Origin: Przewalskia tangutica
Lineage: Eukaryota; Streptophyta; Magnoliopsida; Solanales; Solanaceae
Assembly: GCA_029844215.1 (NCBI GenBank)
Contig: CM056724.1
Coordinates: 3,094,307-3,158,306 of the forward strand
DNA length: 64,000 nt
Direction of reading: 5' to 3'
Each line of letters begins with the position of its first letter. Positions within the stretch are counted from its first letter, which is position 1. Under the pieces are notes generated by a model. The model saw only the letters and a program-made list of their open reading frames with translations. It was not told where the DNA came from and made no database searches. This document shows positions 1 to 9,860 of this stretch, one piece after another. The position numbers were made by a program, and so were the translations under genes.

Positions 1-3000
1 CTCCTCCGCGCTGTTTTCAGCATTTATTCTGAAAATCCCTTCTGCCTGTTCACATAATAAAAACAACTCAGATATGATAATGAACAATTATAAGTGACAA
101 CACTAATCCTTGATGGTAATGCAAGGATGATAACAAAATGACATTCAATAATTAGAAAGAACCAGACAACACACAGCACGTACCTGTAGACCTCCTTGAG
201 CATACAAACGCCTTTCCATTAGAAGTAGAATCGTTGGAACGCTATTCCCACGGGAGTCGAATGACAACTGCATGGACTCGGTTGACACTCCAAATACAGT
301 GGTACTACAGATGGAATATCAAAATCAATAGCACAGCAAGATGCAATCATAGTTATAGAAGAGTTTAAATCTGAGCAGTATTGTCAGAATAAATTTTGTA
401 CTAATAATTTTCTATCCTTAAAATGTCCAAGCAACTCGTGTACCAGAAAAAATGCAGTTGTAGCAATTCCTTTTCTTCGTTTTAGCAGTTACTTTTCATG
501 AAGGTCCTAATTATCTTCAAGGCCCCTCCCCGAATTTGATTATTTCAAACATATTTTGATTAAGTGGCTACATTTTTAATCAGATGACCAGGAACAACAT
601 AAATTTAATAGCAGATAAATGTAAAGAAAACTAAATTTAAAGAATATTTTAGTTGGTGACTTCAGAGCAGAGTACTTAAGGGGACATTTAACTAACCAGT
701 GAGCCAAAACCTCTAATGCAGATTAACATTATTAATATCCAATATGTTCCTTCTAATCGTCCTTAATAGAAAAGAAAAAACTCCTAGTTATCCCACAGAC
801 CAATACTTGAATGTTTACATAAACTGGAGATATATTAAGCTGCTTCGTTGGCATATAACTCGCTATGCAATCTTATAATGAAAAACCCAAAAAGATAATC
901 TCTTTTCCATATTTTGTTGCTAATTGTTTTTACTTTCTTTTCTACTGGACGAGACCACTTATATGGCTGATCGGCTAGGACCCCACCTTTCTTCTAAAAA
1001 AAGCAAAAAAAAAAAGATTTACTGCAAAGGACTTATATTAACTGTTATCTAAGGTTAAATATAGAGTTTGAAATATGGTCAACTGACAAGGAGCCAGTTC
1101 ACTAACTTGTGTAAAAATTACAGTTAAGAGTCAAAATAAAACAAAGACATACTCCCTCCCTCCCAATTTATGCAAAGGTGTTTGACTGGACATGGAGTTT
1201 AAGAATGAAAGAAAGACTTTTGAAACTTGCGGTCTAAAATAAGTCATAGATATTTATGTGGCTATAAATCATCTCATTAAGGGTAAAATGGAAACTTAAA
1301 GTTAAATTGTTAGTAAATATAGAAAATTGTCATTCTTTTTGGGATCGACTAAAAAGGAAAGAGTGCCACATAAATTGAGACAGAGGGAGTAGTATACTAT
1401 CTACTTGTATTTGACAGATGACTTCATCCATAACAATATTTACCACATTGAATAACGTTAATTGGGAATTCTGATGAGAAAGTAGACAAGGTTAAAAATG
1501 GCAGAAATGGATTAGATTTTGCATATTGACGCTGAGATTCTTAATAGAAGTGCTACAGGTTTTTTGGTAGATCAAGAGGACCCACGTAGGGGGATCTATT
1601 ATCTCCTATGCTTTTCATCTAGCAACGAAAGCTTTGAGCAAGATGTTTGATGGATCTGTAATACACTAGTGTTTTTTAATGTTGAAGTGGCATAAATCCA
1701 ACATTTAAGGCAGGTAATAATGTATTTCCAAACAGTGACGATACTAATGATCAATTTAAGCAAGTGAAGTCGTTTAAGTGTGAGGAGTGGAGAACACTAA
1801 ACAAATTGCTCGGGTTTTCAACTGCAAGATTGGGTCGCTCTGAAAAAATTATCTAAGTCTACTGTTAAGACTTTTCACACAGAAGGATAATCAGTGTGGA
1901 ATTCTGTAGTTAAAAGAGTTCAAAAAGGTATTTGGCCAAAGGGAGAAGTGAGATGTTGATCAAAAGCACACTACCAACCAATGTTGCTCGGACTCTCCAA
2001 AAATGTTGCCGCACCCGTGGCGAATTCTCCAAAAATGCACTCTTTGGAGAATCTCACACACACCTGAAGAGTCTGAGCAACATAGCTATCAACCATACCA
2101 ACATAGTATGTGCCATATGTATGCGCAGTCACCATGACCAAAAAAGCTAGAAAGGTGCACCCAAGGGTGTGGCCTAGTGGTCAATGAAGTGGGTTGAGAC
2201 TCATGAGTGTCTCGTTCAAATCTCACCGAAGGCAAATTATTAGGTGATTTCTTTTCATCTGTCCTAGCCTTGGTGGACAGAATTACCTGGTATATGTTAC
2301 TGGTGGCAGGTGGCAGGTATCCCGTTGAAAAGTCGAGGTGCGTGCAAGCTCACCTGGACACCACAATTGTAAAAAAAAATAGAAAGGCTCCAATAGAACT
2401 TCTTGTAGGATGCAAATGACGAGATAAAAAGACTCGTTTGGTAAATTGAAAGCCAGTCACAACCCTAATGAAAAAGAGAGGTACCGAGTAACCTCAAACA
2501 ACCTTCTATCATTTTGTCCTTGATGTGCTCTCCTTGCACCTTCTAATGTGGTCCTCTCTGATTGTGTCTAATATAGTATGACCATATATCCATCTTTAAC
2601 ATGCGCATTTCACTGACACTCATCTAGTAGATATGCTGGACTTTAGCAGTCTGCAGCCCAACATTCACTCCCATATAACATTGCTAGTCTTGTACACTCT
2701 ATCCTCCCCACACCCCATGTTGTGAGATTTCACTGGGCATGTTGTTGTTGTAATATCCTTTTATAACATAACCCCAATAGCACTTTTTCGTTTCATCCTA
2801 TGTTGATCCTATATGTAACATCTTCAACTATCATACCATTCTTCTTGAAGATATCTGAATGCTCTTTATCAAAAGAAATAAAAAAGAACATATGTTAATC
2901 GGTGCTATGTGTAAGAGATCTAAGGAAAGGTGTGGACCATCTTCTATTACACTGTCAGGTGGCAAATTGAATATGGTGGAATGTGCTCAACCTGTTCAGT

Positions 3001-5725
3001 ACCCAGTGATTACGGCAACCATTAAAGACATGCTATTAAGTTGCATATATAAGCAAGAAAACGAAGAAGTAGAGCATGGTAAATCGCTTCACTTAGCACA
3101 ATTGCAGCGTATTTGGAGAAAAAGGGATCGGATGGTTTTTGAGGAAAACTCTTTATGCCACGTATTGAGGCATACTTTTTTTCATTTTTGCAACTTTTTG
3201 GAGCACCAACAACGTGCCAATAGAATAGAGGACTGGGTGCTAATCATGTAGAGTCATATTTTCTTAAGGTTCTCTACTTTGTAAGTTATCACTTGCATTA
3301 TGGGTTTCAAATTACTACTGTTGCTTATCGGGGGAAAATGTCATTAAAGCAAGGTTTGAATGATGTATCAAATGGTATCTACCTCAATGGAAAAATCAAA
3401 ATGAACTCAAAACCATGTAATAAATAGAAGACTTCCTCAATCTCTCTTGAATAGTAATAACTAGTCCCTAATAAACTGAATGAGTTACAGAAGCAGTTTA
3501 GTTAAGATCCTAAATGACTACACAAACTCCATATTGAGGTTGGATTTTTTTTTTTGATAAGGATATTGAGGTTGGATTTTCTATCAAGCCTAAACAGTAA
3601 TCATAGAACTGAATGTTATGAGACAGCAAAAAACAGAACTATCTGCTTATAATGTTAAACACAAACCTAAGCCATCTTTAGAAAGAGGCTCTCCAATAAC
3701 TAACTATAAGGGTGTGTTTGGCATGGAAGAAAACATTTCACAGAAAATGTTTTTCAATTTTCTCATGTTTGGCTGGTCAAAATGTTTTGAAAAACATTTT
3801 CTCTCGAAAACAAGTTCCTTAAAAATGAGGAAAATGACTTCCCGAAGTGGGGAAAACAAGTTCCATAAGTGATATTTCAAGTTCATTATTTTCTTCCTAC
3901 CCACCCAATGCCCCCAACCCCCACCCCTTGACTATCCCATCCCCCGCCACCCCGGAACCCCCACTCCCCATCCCACCCCCATAGTGTTTGCTAGATTACA
4001 TATAAATGCTCTTGGGGTAATACTCTTTTACTTAACTTACCAAACACTAGAAAATAAGTAAGAAACCACTTGTTTTCCTAGGAAAATATTTTCCTTCATA
4101 CCAAACACACCCTTAATGACTATACAAACTCCATAATGTCATATTGAGGTTGGATTTTCTATCAAGCCTAAACAATAAAACTGAATATTAATGGACAGCA
4201 AAAAACACAAACTATCTGCTTATAACTTGAAACACAAACCTAAGCCATCTTCAGAAAAAGGCTCTCCAATAACCAACTATAAATTCCATCCATCTATCTA
4301 TATACTCCACAAAAGTTTCACAAAGACCGTGAAAGTAAGAAACAAATAGCATAAAAGTAAAACATTTGAACTCCACATTTCCAAAATGATGAATTACTAA
4401 ATCCAGTCAGCACAAAGTATATCAAGATTACAGTATCACCAACAAGAGAAAATCACAATTTTGATAAACCAATAACTAACTATAAATTCTATCTATCTAT
4501 ATACTCCACAAAAGTTTCACAATGGCAATGAAAGTAATAAACAATAACATAAGAGTAAAGAATTTGATTCCACATTTCCAAAATGATGAATTACCAAATC
4601 CAGCACAAAGGAATATCAAGATTACAATACTAACAACAAGTCAACAGTATTAGAATATTCTAGAATAGAATATTCTAGAAGTAATACCATTATTGTATTA
4701 ATGTAGTATCCCATCTTATATGGTAAGTAGTTTATTGTATAGGAATATTTTTAGGAAATATTATAGTAATACCATTATCATTCCATTAGGTAAGAATATA
4801 TACATCTTTACACTAACTAGGAAGAATATAGAATAATCCTAAAAATATTCCTATACAATAAACTACTTACCATATAAGATGGGATACTACATTAATACAA
4901 GATACTACACAATATTTCTATAATAATGGTATTACTTCTAGAATATTCTATTCTAGAATATTCTAATAAACAGCAATAACATAACCAGTGTAATCCCACA
5001 AGTGGGGTCGGGAGGGTAGGTTGTACCAGACCTTACCCCTACCTTGGGAGGTAGAGAGGTTGTTTCCGATAGACCCTCAGCTAAGAATAAAGCAATACAA
5101 CAATAACAATAAAGCAGGAACAATAACAAATAACAAAGCAGATCAATTAAGGAAAAGGAATAGTTACTACAAAATAATATGCTACGCCAGGAACGAGAGA
5201 CATTAATACTAACAGAAATCGAAGGAAAGACTACAATACTACCAAGAACAAAAAAACACCAACGTCTTCAAAATTTTGTGAGTAACTTCATTAAAAAAAT
5301 TGATAAAAGTTAACAATGTACCTTGCGCTGGGGGCCCTTCTGGAAACTTCAGGTTCAAATTCAACAGGAAGACCCAAGAATCCATTAAACCTATCAAAGG
5401 TAACATGTGCAACATGGCGCACATTAGTAGGCCACCCAATTTCCATACCTCTACCACCACACAGATCTCCTCCACCTTCCCTCTCAGTTTTACAAGCTAA
5501 CCAAAAACTCTTTCTAAACAATGTTACCAAAAGTGCCAATAAAGACAAATGATCTCTTTCTTTATCTCTACCCTTTTCCCTCTCTTCTTCTTCTCCTATA
5601 TCCTCATCAGAATCACCACAAACAGCAATTTCAGAACCCCCAATTTCTTCTACAAATAATGTGCCATTTTGGGTAGATATTGAAGGAGAAGAGGATGAAG
5701 GAGAGGAATGAAGTACCTCTGTCAT
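1..5725 (-). CDS. Rho GTPase-activating protein for ROP GTPases (CRIB-RhoGAP), 5' part, runs off the window start
   Basis: Three exons are visible on the minus strand: 5322-5725, 184-304 and 1-45 (continuing beyond base 1). Donors are AG|GTACAT and CAG|GTACGT, acceptors TGTAG| and AACAG|, and the phases agree. The N-terminus is Ser- and Glu-rich. Residues about 96-110 (IGWPTNVRHVAHVTF) form the CRIB motif that binds active ROP. Exon 2 carries the conserved start of the GAP domain (VFGVSTESMQ). Exon 3 carries GIFRIN, whose Arg (about residue 181) is the arginine finger that stimulates GTP hydrolysis. Known plant RopGAPs have this CRIB-GAP order and control cell polarity, pollen tube growth and signalling. 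The ATG at 5725 is the first in frame upstream of the CRIB. Intron 1 is about 5 kb, swollen by transposons. The rest of the GAP domain lies outside the window. I cannot assign a specific paralogue. Confidence 0.93.
1150..1391. mobile_element. Stowaway-type MITE in RopGAP intron 1
   Basis: The left end reads TACTCCCTCCCTCCCAATTT and the right end ATTGAGACAGAGGGAGTA. These are inverted repeats with the CTCCCTCC core of Stowaway (Tc1/mariner) MITEs and a TA at each end. Internal blocks such as GTGGCTATAAATCATCTCATTAAGG match the common Solanaceae Stowaway family. A related, more degraded copy lies at 58608-58805. It is non-coding. Confidence 0.88.
1981..2083. mobile_element. Short MITE with TIR ATGTTGCTCGGACTCT
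   Basis: A stretch of about 103 bp begins ATGTTGCTCGGACTCTCC and ends AGAGTCTGAGCAACAT, nearly perfect inverted repeats. The interior contains a second self-complementary pair (CTCCAAAAATG and CATTTTTGGAG-like stretches). The unit resembles a high-copy Solanaceae MITE. I saw no clear target duplication. Confidence 0.7.
2156..2379 (+). mobile_element. tRNA-derived SINE (Solanaceae TS/SolS type)
   Basis: The element has a pol III A-box (GTGGCCTAGTGGTCAATG) and a degenerate B-box (TCGTTCAAATCTC). A conserved body follows (TCTGTCCTAGCCTTGGTGGA, then GTGGCAGGTATCCCGTTG), with a short A-rich tail. It is flanked by the direct repeat TAGAAAGG at 2148-2155 and 2380-2387, the target-site duplication expected from LINE-mediated insertion. 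It lies in RopGAP intron 1, antisense to that gene. Confidence 0.9.
3566..4640 (+). repeat. Diverged direct repeats within RopGAP intron 1
   Basis: A segment starting ATATTGAGGTTGGATTTTCT occurs near 3566-3707 and again near 4140-4290, sharing CTATCTGCTTATAA and AAACCTAAGCCATCTT. A further block with ATATACTCCACAAAAGTTTC and CCACATTTCCAAAATGATGA occurs at about 4300-4440 and again at 4490-4640. The first pair is separated by the MITE at 3710-4112, so one copy was probably duplicated together with, or around, that insertion. Confidence 0.75.
3710..4112. mobile_element. MITE with TIR GGGTGTGTTTGGCATGGAAG
   Basis: The left end GGGTGTGTTTGGCATGGAAG is mirrored by TTCATACCAAACACACCC at the right end. 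The ends continue inward as AAAACATTT and AAATATTTTCC type repeats. The interior includes a C-rich stretch (3901-3985). Flanking bases are TAA and TTA, so a clean 3-bp duplication is not certain. Superfamily is unassigned (PIF/Harbinger or hAT). Confidence 0.75.
4648..4968. mobile_element. Fold-back (hairpin) element with long inverted arms
   Basis: The arms starting TATTAGAATATTCTAGAATA on the left and ending in its exact complement on the right extend through AGAAGTAATACCATTAT. After a short interruption they continue through the block GATGGGATACTACATTAATA and its complement. Nearly the whole 321 bp can fold into one hairpin. The ends are flanked by TA. It is non-coding and lies in RopGAP intron 1. 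Confidence 0.8.
4985..5083 (-). mobile_element. SINE-like fragment (AATCCCACAAGTGGGG family)
   Basis: The sequence GTAATCCCACAAGTGGGG, then ACCTTACCCCTACCTTGGGA and TGTTTCCGATAGACCC, matches a repeat I know to be extremely common in Solanaceae genomes and classed with SINEs. The flanking CAATAACA-type simple sequence would be its 3' tail, which places the element on the minus strand. A fragment in the other orientation lies near 35195-35275. Confidence 0.6.
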
Positions 5726-5739
5726 GGTTACTATAAAAA

Positions 5740-6335
5740 CGTATCAAGAATCCAATAAAGAATTGATTTTTTATTGAAATTGCAAGAATAACCAAACCCC
5801 AGTAAAGACCAATTCAAGAAAATGGGTAAAATGTACCAAGAATCCAATAAAGAATGAATTTTTTTCAGATTCTTGGATTGAAATTGCAAAAATAACCAAA
5901 CCCCAGTAAAGACTAATTCAAGAAAATGGGGAAAATATATCAAGAATCCAATAAAGAAAGATTTTTTTTTATGATTCGTGAATTGGAATTGCAAAAATAA
6001 CCAAACCCAGTAAAGACTAATACAAGAAAATGGGTAAAATGTACCAAGAATCCAATAAAGAATGATTTTTTTTTAAGATTCTTGGATTGAAATAGCAAGA
6101 ATAACCAAACCCCAGTAAAGACCAATTAAAGAAAATGGGGAAAATGTACCAAAAATTTAAGATTCTTGAATTGGAATTGCAAAAATAACCAAAACCCAGT
6201 AAAGACCAATTCAGGAAAATGGGTAAAATGTACCAAGAATCCAATAAAGAAATGATTTTTTTTTTAGATTCTTGGATTGAAATTGCAAAAACTAACCAAA
6301 ACCCAAGTAAAGACTAATTCAAGAAAATGGGGTAA
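5740..6335. repeat. Tandem repeat of ~100 bp upstream of the RopGAP start codon
   Basis: About six copies of a unit reading ACCAAGAATCCAATAAAGAA, a poly-T run, ATTCTTGGATTGAAATTGCA, AAATAACCAAACCCCAGTAA and TTCAAGAAAATGGG follow one another. They start near 5742, 5840, 5937, 6040, 6130 (truncated) and 6230. The array ends within 20 bp of the RopGAP ATG, so it probably forms part of the 5' UTR or core promoter. ATG-started frames through it are repeat translation, not genes. Confidence 0.88.
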
Positions 6336-6567
6336 AGTTGGAAACCTTTTTCAAGTTAAGAGATGTGGGACGTGAGAAACATGAAGTATTGCATATTGTT
6401 TATTGCTTTAAGAAATGACCCTTTTAATGGCGCGTTGAAGAAGCAACAAAGACAGTATTTTTAACACTTAACTGATACAGAGAGAGAGAGGAAATGCTTT
6501 GCTGTGAAGTTGGATTTGAAGATTATTTATTTATATTTTTGGGTTTTCTTGATTTTGGTTAGTGAGG

Positions 6568-7535
6568 TCTTGAATCTGAATCAGTATTAGTTTAGTTTTT
6601 TTGTTGCAAGGTAGAGATAGTGGAGAGGGAAAGAGGGATATTTTGGGAATTTTAATTTATAAAAAATGTGTCATCCTTGAGTAGCCAATGGATTGTTGCC
6701 AAATAAGCTTTTTGGCTCATTTAAGAGTTTTTGAGGAGAATATACAGCTGATGGAGTAAACAAAAACAATACTTTAAAGAGCATTGAATAAAAAGAAATA
6801 ATAACCAATACTTTAAAGAGCATTGAAGGAAAAGAAAGTACTTAGTATTAATCACGCTCAATGTTCACTTCGAATTACATTAATTTATTGTACTTTTAAG
6901 TGTTACATTGAGGTGAGAATATAATTAACTAAGATTAATTGAGAGTAATATAAGTCAAGATGTTTTTGTTTCTTTTTTTTGTTTAACAATCCAATTTTTA
7001 GAATTTATTGGTCCGACTAATTTAAATTTGCGTCACATAAAACTTATTTAAAGGAAAGCGTTCGGACCCTAAACATATAGATGAAGAGAATAGGGATCCA
7101 ATTTATTTATTTAAATGAGTGACACGATGATCATTCTCATCTTACCCCGGCTTGTAAAATTCAAACTCAATTATGGCAACTAAATACAGAGTTGCGCTCG
7201 TTCCGAAACTTAACACCTTACTACATGAGTTGATGACAGTCGTGCATTAATGTGTCCGTGGTTTCAAGGGTACTCTTCTCTTTCAAGAGAATTCGCGGCA
7301 TGTCAAACCTTGATAAGATTTTAGCTTTGTACTGAATTAAACCACATATTGTACCGCTTGTGCAGACCGCTCATCACTTTGTTTGAGTTCTCCTCAGGTG
7401 GAACATTTAAGGTGTTAGTTATAACGCTTCATGGGTAGATACACGCATTATGTATTCATTGATTTGATATAAATGATGAATATGAAAAAGTTCTCTTTTT
7501 TTTCTTGGACAATAAAGGTGAGAAATAGGTTTAGG
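6568..7535. repeat. Segmental duplication, copy A
   Basis: From TCTTGAATCTGAATCAGTAT to AATAAAGGTGAG this non-coding segment aligns along its length with 8241-9300. Shared stretches include TTGCCAAATAAGCTTTT, ATACTTTAAAGAGCATTGAA, GAGGTGAGAATATAATTAAC and GATACACGCATTATG-like sequence. The copies are clearly diverged. It begins a little upstream of the RopGAP tandem array and may carry part of that promoter. I see no gene in it. Confidence 0.82.
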
Positions 7536-8081
7536 CCTCATTTGTTTTCAATGTTTTCATTAGGATTAAGACGTCTGAATTTGAATGCACGTATGAATTA
7601 TTAAGATGTTGTATTTAGATCTAAACACTGAATGATTAAGAATGTTTGTTTTTCAACATCTGAATATGCATAATGTATTTATCTTAAACCTAACAAATAT
7701 ACAATTCAAATAAAAAGTAATTAAATATTAGAAAATATATAGATTTAATAAAATCAAATTATTATTTGATAAAAAATATTTATGTTCACTAGTGATGGGG
7801 GAGATGCTTTTTACTGGTGGTGGTGGTGATGGTCGGTGCTACTGGCTAGTAATGATAGTGGTGATAGTTGTGATGGTTGGTGTTGTAGTGACTGGCGCGT
7901 TGATGATCGTTGATACTTGATAGTGGTGATTATGATGGTGGAATTGATTGATATGTTAACAGTGGTGGCTAAAGAATGTGTGATGGTTGAAGATGGTGTT
8001 GTTAATAGTTGGCGGTGGCTAAAGATTATTTGTTTATATATTTTTGGTTTCTTCATTTTGGTTTGGGGGGGGGGGGGGGCA
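7533..8081. mobile_element. Probable MITE-like insertion with a GGT/GAT-rich centre
   Basis: This block sits between the two duplicated copies and is absent from the copy-B junction. It begins AGGCCTCATTTGTTTTCAAT and contains ATTAAGACGTCTGAATTTGA, which resembles a Solanaceae MITE class. Its centre (about 7810-8030) is a degenerate GGTGGTGATGGT-type low-complexity tract. I could not define inverted ends. No gene is supported. Confidence 0.45.
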
Positions 8082-8082
8082 A

Positions 8083-8232
8083 TGGCGGACCTATTTAGGT
8101 TCACGGTTGTTCAGTTTTTTTTTTTTTGCAATGTTATTTTTCACTTTTGAACAATCACAACATCCTCATTCCCTTATACAACGCTGTGATTTTTTTTCCC
8201 GAACAATCACTTTAAACTCGATAGATCCGCCA
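8083..8232. mobile_element. Small TIR element between the duplicated segments
   Basis: The left end TGGCGGACCTATTTAGGTTC pairs imperfectly with the right end CTCGATAGATCCGCCA. Inner arms carry GTTGTTCAG and CGAACAATCAC. A poly-G run lies immediately left of it and a poly-T run inside. It is a non-autonomous DNA-transposon-like unit. Confidence 0.55.
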
Positions 8233-8240
8233 CGGGGTGT

Positions 8241-9300
8241 TCTTGAATCTGAATCAGTATAGTTTCTTGTTTGGAGATGAGGAAGAGAGTGGAGAGGGAG
8301 AGGGAGAGAGGGGTATTTTGGGAATTTTATTTTGTTTCTCACAAGATATGCTTTTATGGTGTCATCGTTGAGTGGCCAATGGGTTGTTGCCAAATAAGCT
8401 TTTGGCTCATTTAAGAGTTTTTTACGAGAATATACAGCCGATGGAGTACACAAAAAACAATACTTTAAAGAGCATTGAAGAAGAATAAATATTAATCACG
8501 CTTAATGTTCACATCGAATTAATTACATTAATTTATTGTAGTTTAAGTGTTAAATTGAGGTGAGAATATAATTAACTGCAGTTAATTGAGAGTAATATTT
8601 GTTAAAAATACATGTTTTCCTTTTTTCTTTTGTTTGTTTAACCATCGGACTTTTGAATTTATTGATTTGATTAATCTATATTTACGCCATATAAGACTCA
8701 TTTGAAAGGAAAATGCTCGAACCCGAAATATCTAGTTAAGGATATAGGGATCAAATTCATTTCCTTAATTAAGGGGCATGGCGATTTGACGTCATCCTCA
8801 AAACTAAACACGAGGGATGCGCTCATTGTGGAACTTAACCTAATACCTTAGTACTGCACGAGCTGACAAGAGTCATGTATCATCGTGTTCGTATTTTTGA
8901 AGGTATCCCTCACTTTCAAGAAGATTCGCAGCATATCAAGTCTTGATACGATTTTTAGCTTTGCATAAATTAAACCACATGCTCCATCATTTATGCAGGC
9001 TCTGATCAATTTATTTGAGTTTCATTCTTGCGAATATACTCCTCAGTAGGGTTGCACAAAAAAATGATCGGACCGATAAATTCGGTCCGGTCTTCGGTCT
9101 GACTTTTCAAAAAATTCGGTCCTCGATCCGATCCGATTTTAGGGTTTTGTGGAGCCCTACTCCTCAGTTGAAACATTTAAGACGTTAGCTATAACATTTC
9201 ATGGGTTGATACACATACTATGCATACATTGATTTGTTATAAATATCGGATATAAAACATAGTCTTATTTCCTTGGGCAATAAAGGTGAGGAATTTCGGC
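8241..9300. repeat. Segmental duplication, copy B
   Basis: This is the second copy of 6568-7535, with the same order of blocks and an extra small hAT insertion (9047-9159). The copy ends at AATAAAGGTGAGGAATTTCGG, exactly where the mitochondrial-like block starts. No open frame is conserved between the copies, so this is non-coding. Confidence 0.82.
9047..9159. mobile_element. Miniature hAT element with GGTCCG-rich interior
   Basis: This 113-bp element starts TAGGGTTGCACAAAAAAATG and ends GGAGCCCTA. It is flanked by a perfect 8-bp duplication CTCCTCAG (9039-9046 and 9160-9167), the hallmark of hAT transposition. The interior (AAATTCGGTCCGGTCTTCGG) is the same motif as in the 1-kb element at 38140-39160, so the two belong to one family. 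Confidence 0.88.
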
Positions 9301-9860
9301 CATCAAGCTACTTTGTGGGGTAGGGGACCAGGTAACTGATGCGGCAACCTCGTCTTTCTAATCGGACAAAAGAGTGGAAATCCCTGCTGCAGCAGGAGGA
9401 AGCAATTGATCGCATTCTCAGTCCCTCTTCCCAAAAGACTTTCTTTTTTAAAACTAAACCCATCCGGCGGGTTTCGCCGAGGCAAGTGTTCTGTTCTTCC
9501 TCGTGTTTTTAGTAATCGATCCAATGGGTCAAGAGCATGAATCTTAGCGATGTGTCCGATTTATTCACCATCAGCACGGGTCTTCTTCGCACGAGCTCAT
9601 GAGCTAACCAGTCCATAGCCAAGAGCAAACTCCGGAATCATCAAGGCGGGAAGTCTTATCCGCTTATCGGAAAACATGCCCAAGCATTTTCCCTCCCCCC
9701 TCCCTCCATAAGACCCTCTTTCTCTTTCGCGCGCGATACGATAAAGGCCCCTGGAAGAAAGCAATGAAAAGCCAGTCTTCTTTCTTGTTTCATTACACGA
9801 TGGCCCAACAACACAACAGATCACGAAGCACCTCATAGCAATCAATTATCAAACTTCAAA
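9301..9860. other. Probable mitochondrial DNA insertion (NUMT)
   Basis: This block is visibly richer in G and C than its AT-rich surroundings. Its style is that of plant mitochondrial intergenic DNA, with runs such as GGCGGGAAGTCTTATCCGC, CGGCGGGTTTCGCCGAGG and TTTCTCTTTCGCGCGCGATA. Open frames on the minus strand (9524-9303 and 9845-9597) match no nuclear protein I recognise. The left boundary coincides with the end of duplication copy B; the right boundary is approximate. I cannot prove the origin by eye. Confidence 0.5.

Noticed and set aside
5300..5552. Plus-strand open frames opposite RopGAP exon 1
   Set aside because: The minus strand carries a clear CRIB motif and splice site; the plus frames are antisense shadows.
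5731..6244. Minus-strand Phe/Tyr-rich open frames upstream of RopGAP
   Set aside because: They repeat with the 100-bp tandem unit and show no conserved domain.
7811..8104. His/Ser/Thr-rich minus-strand frame
   Set aside because: It reflects a GGT/GAT low-complexity tract.
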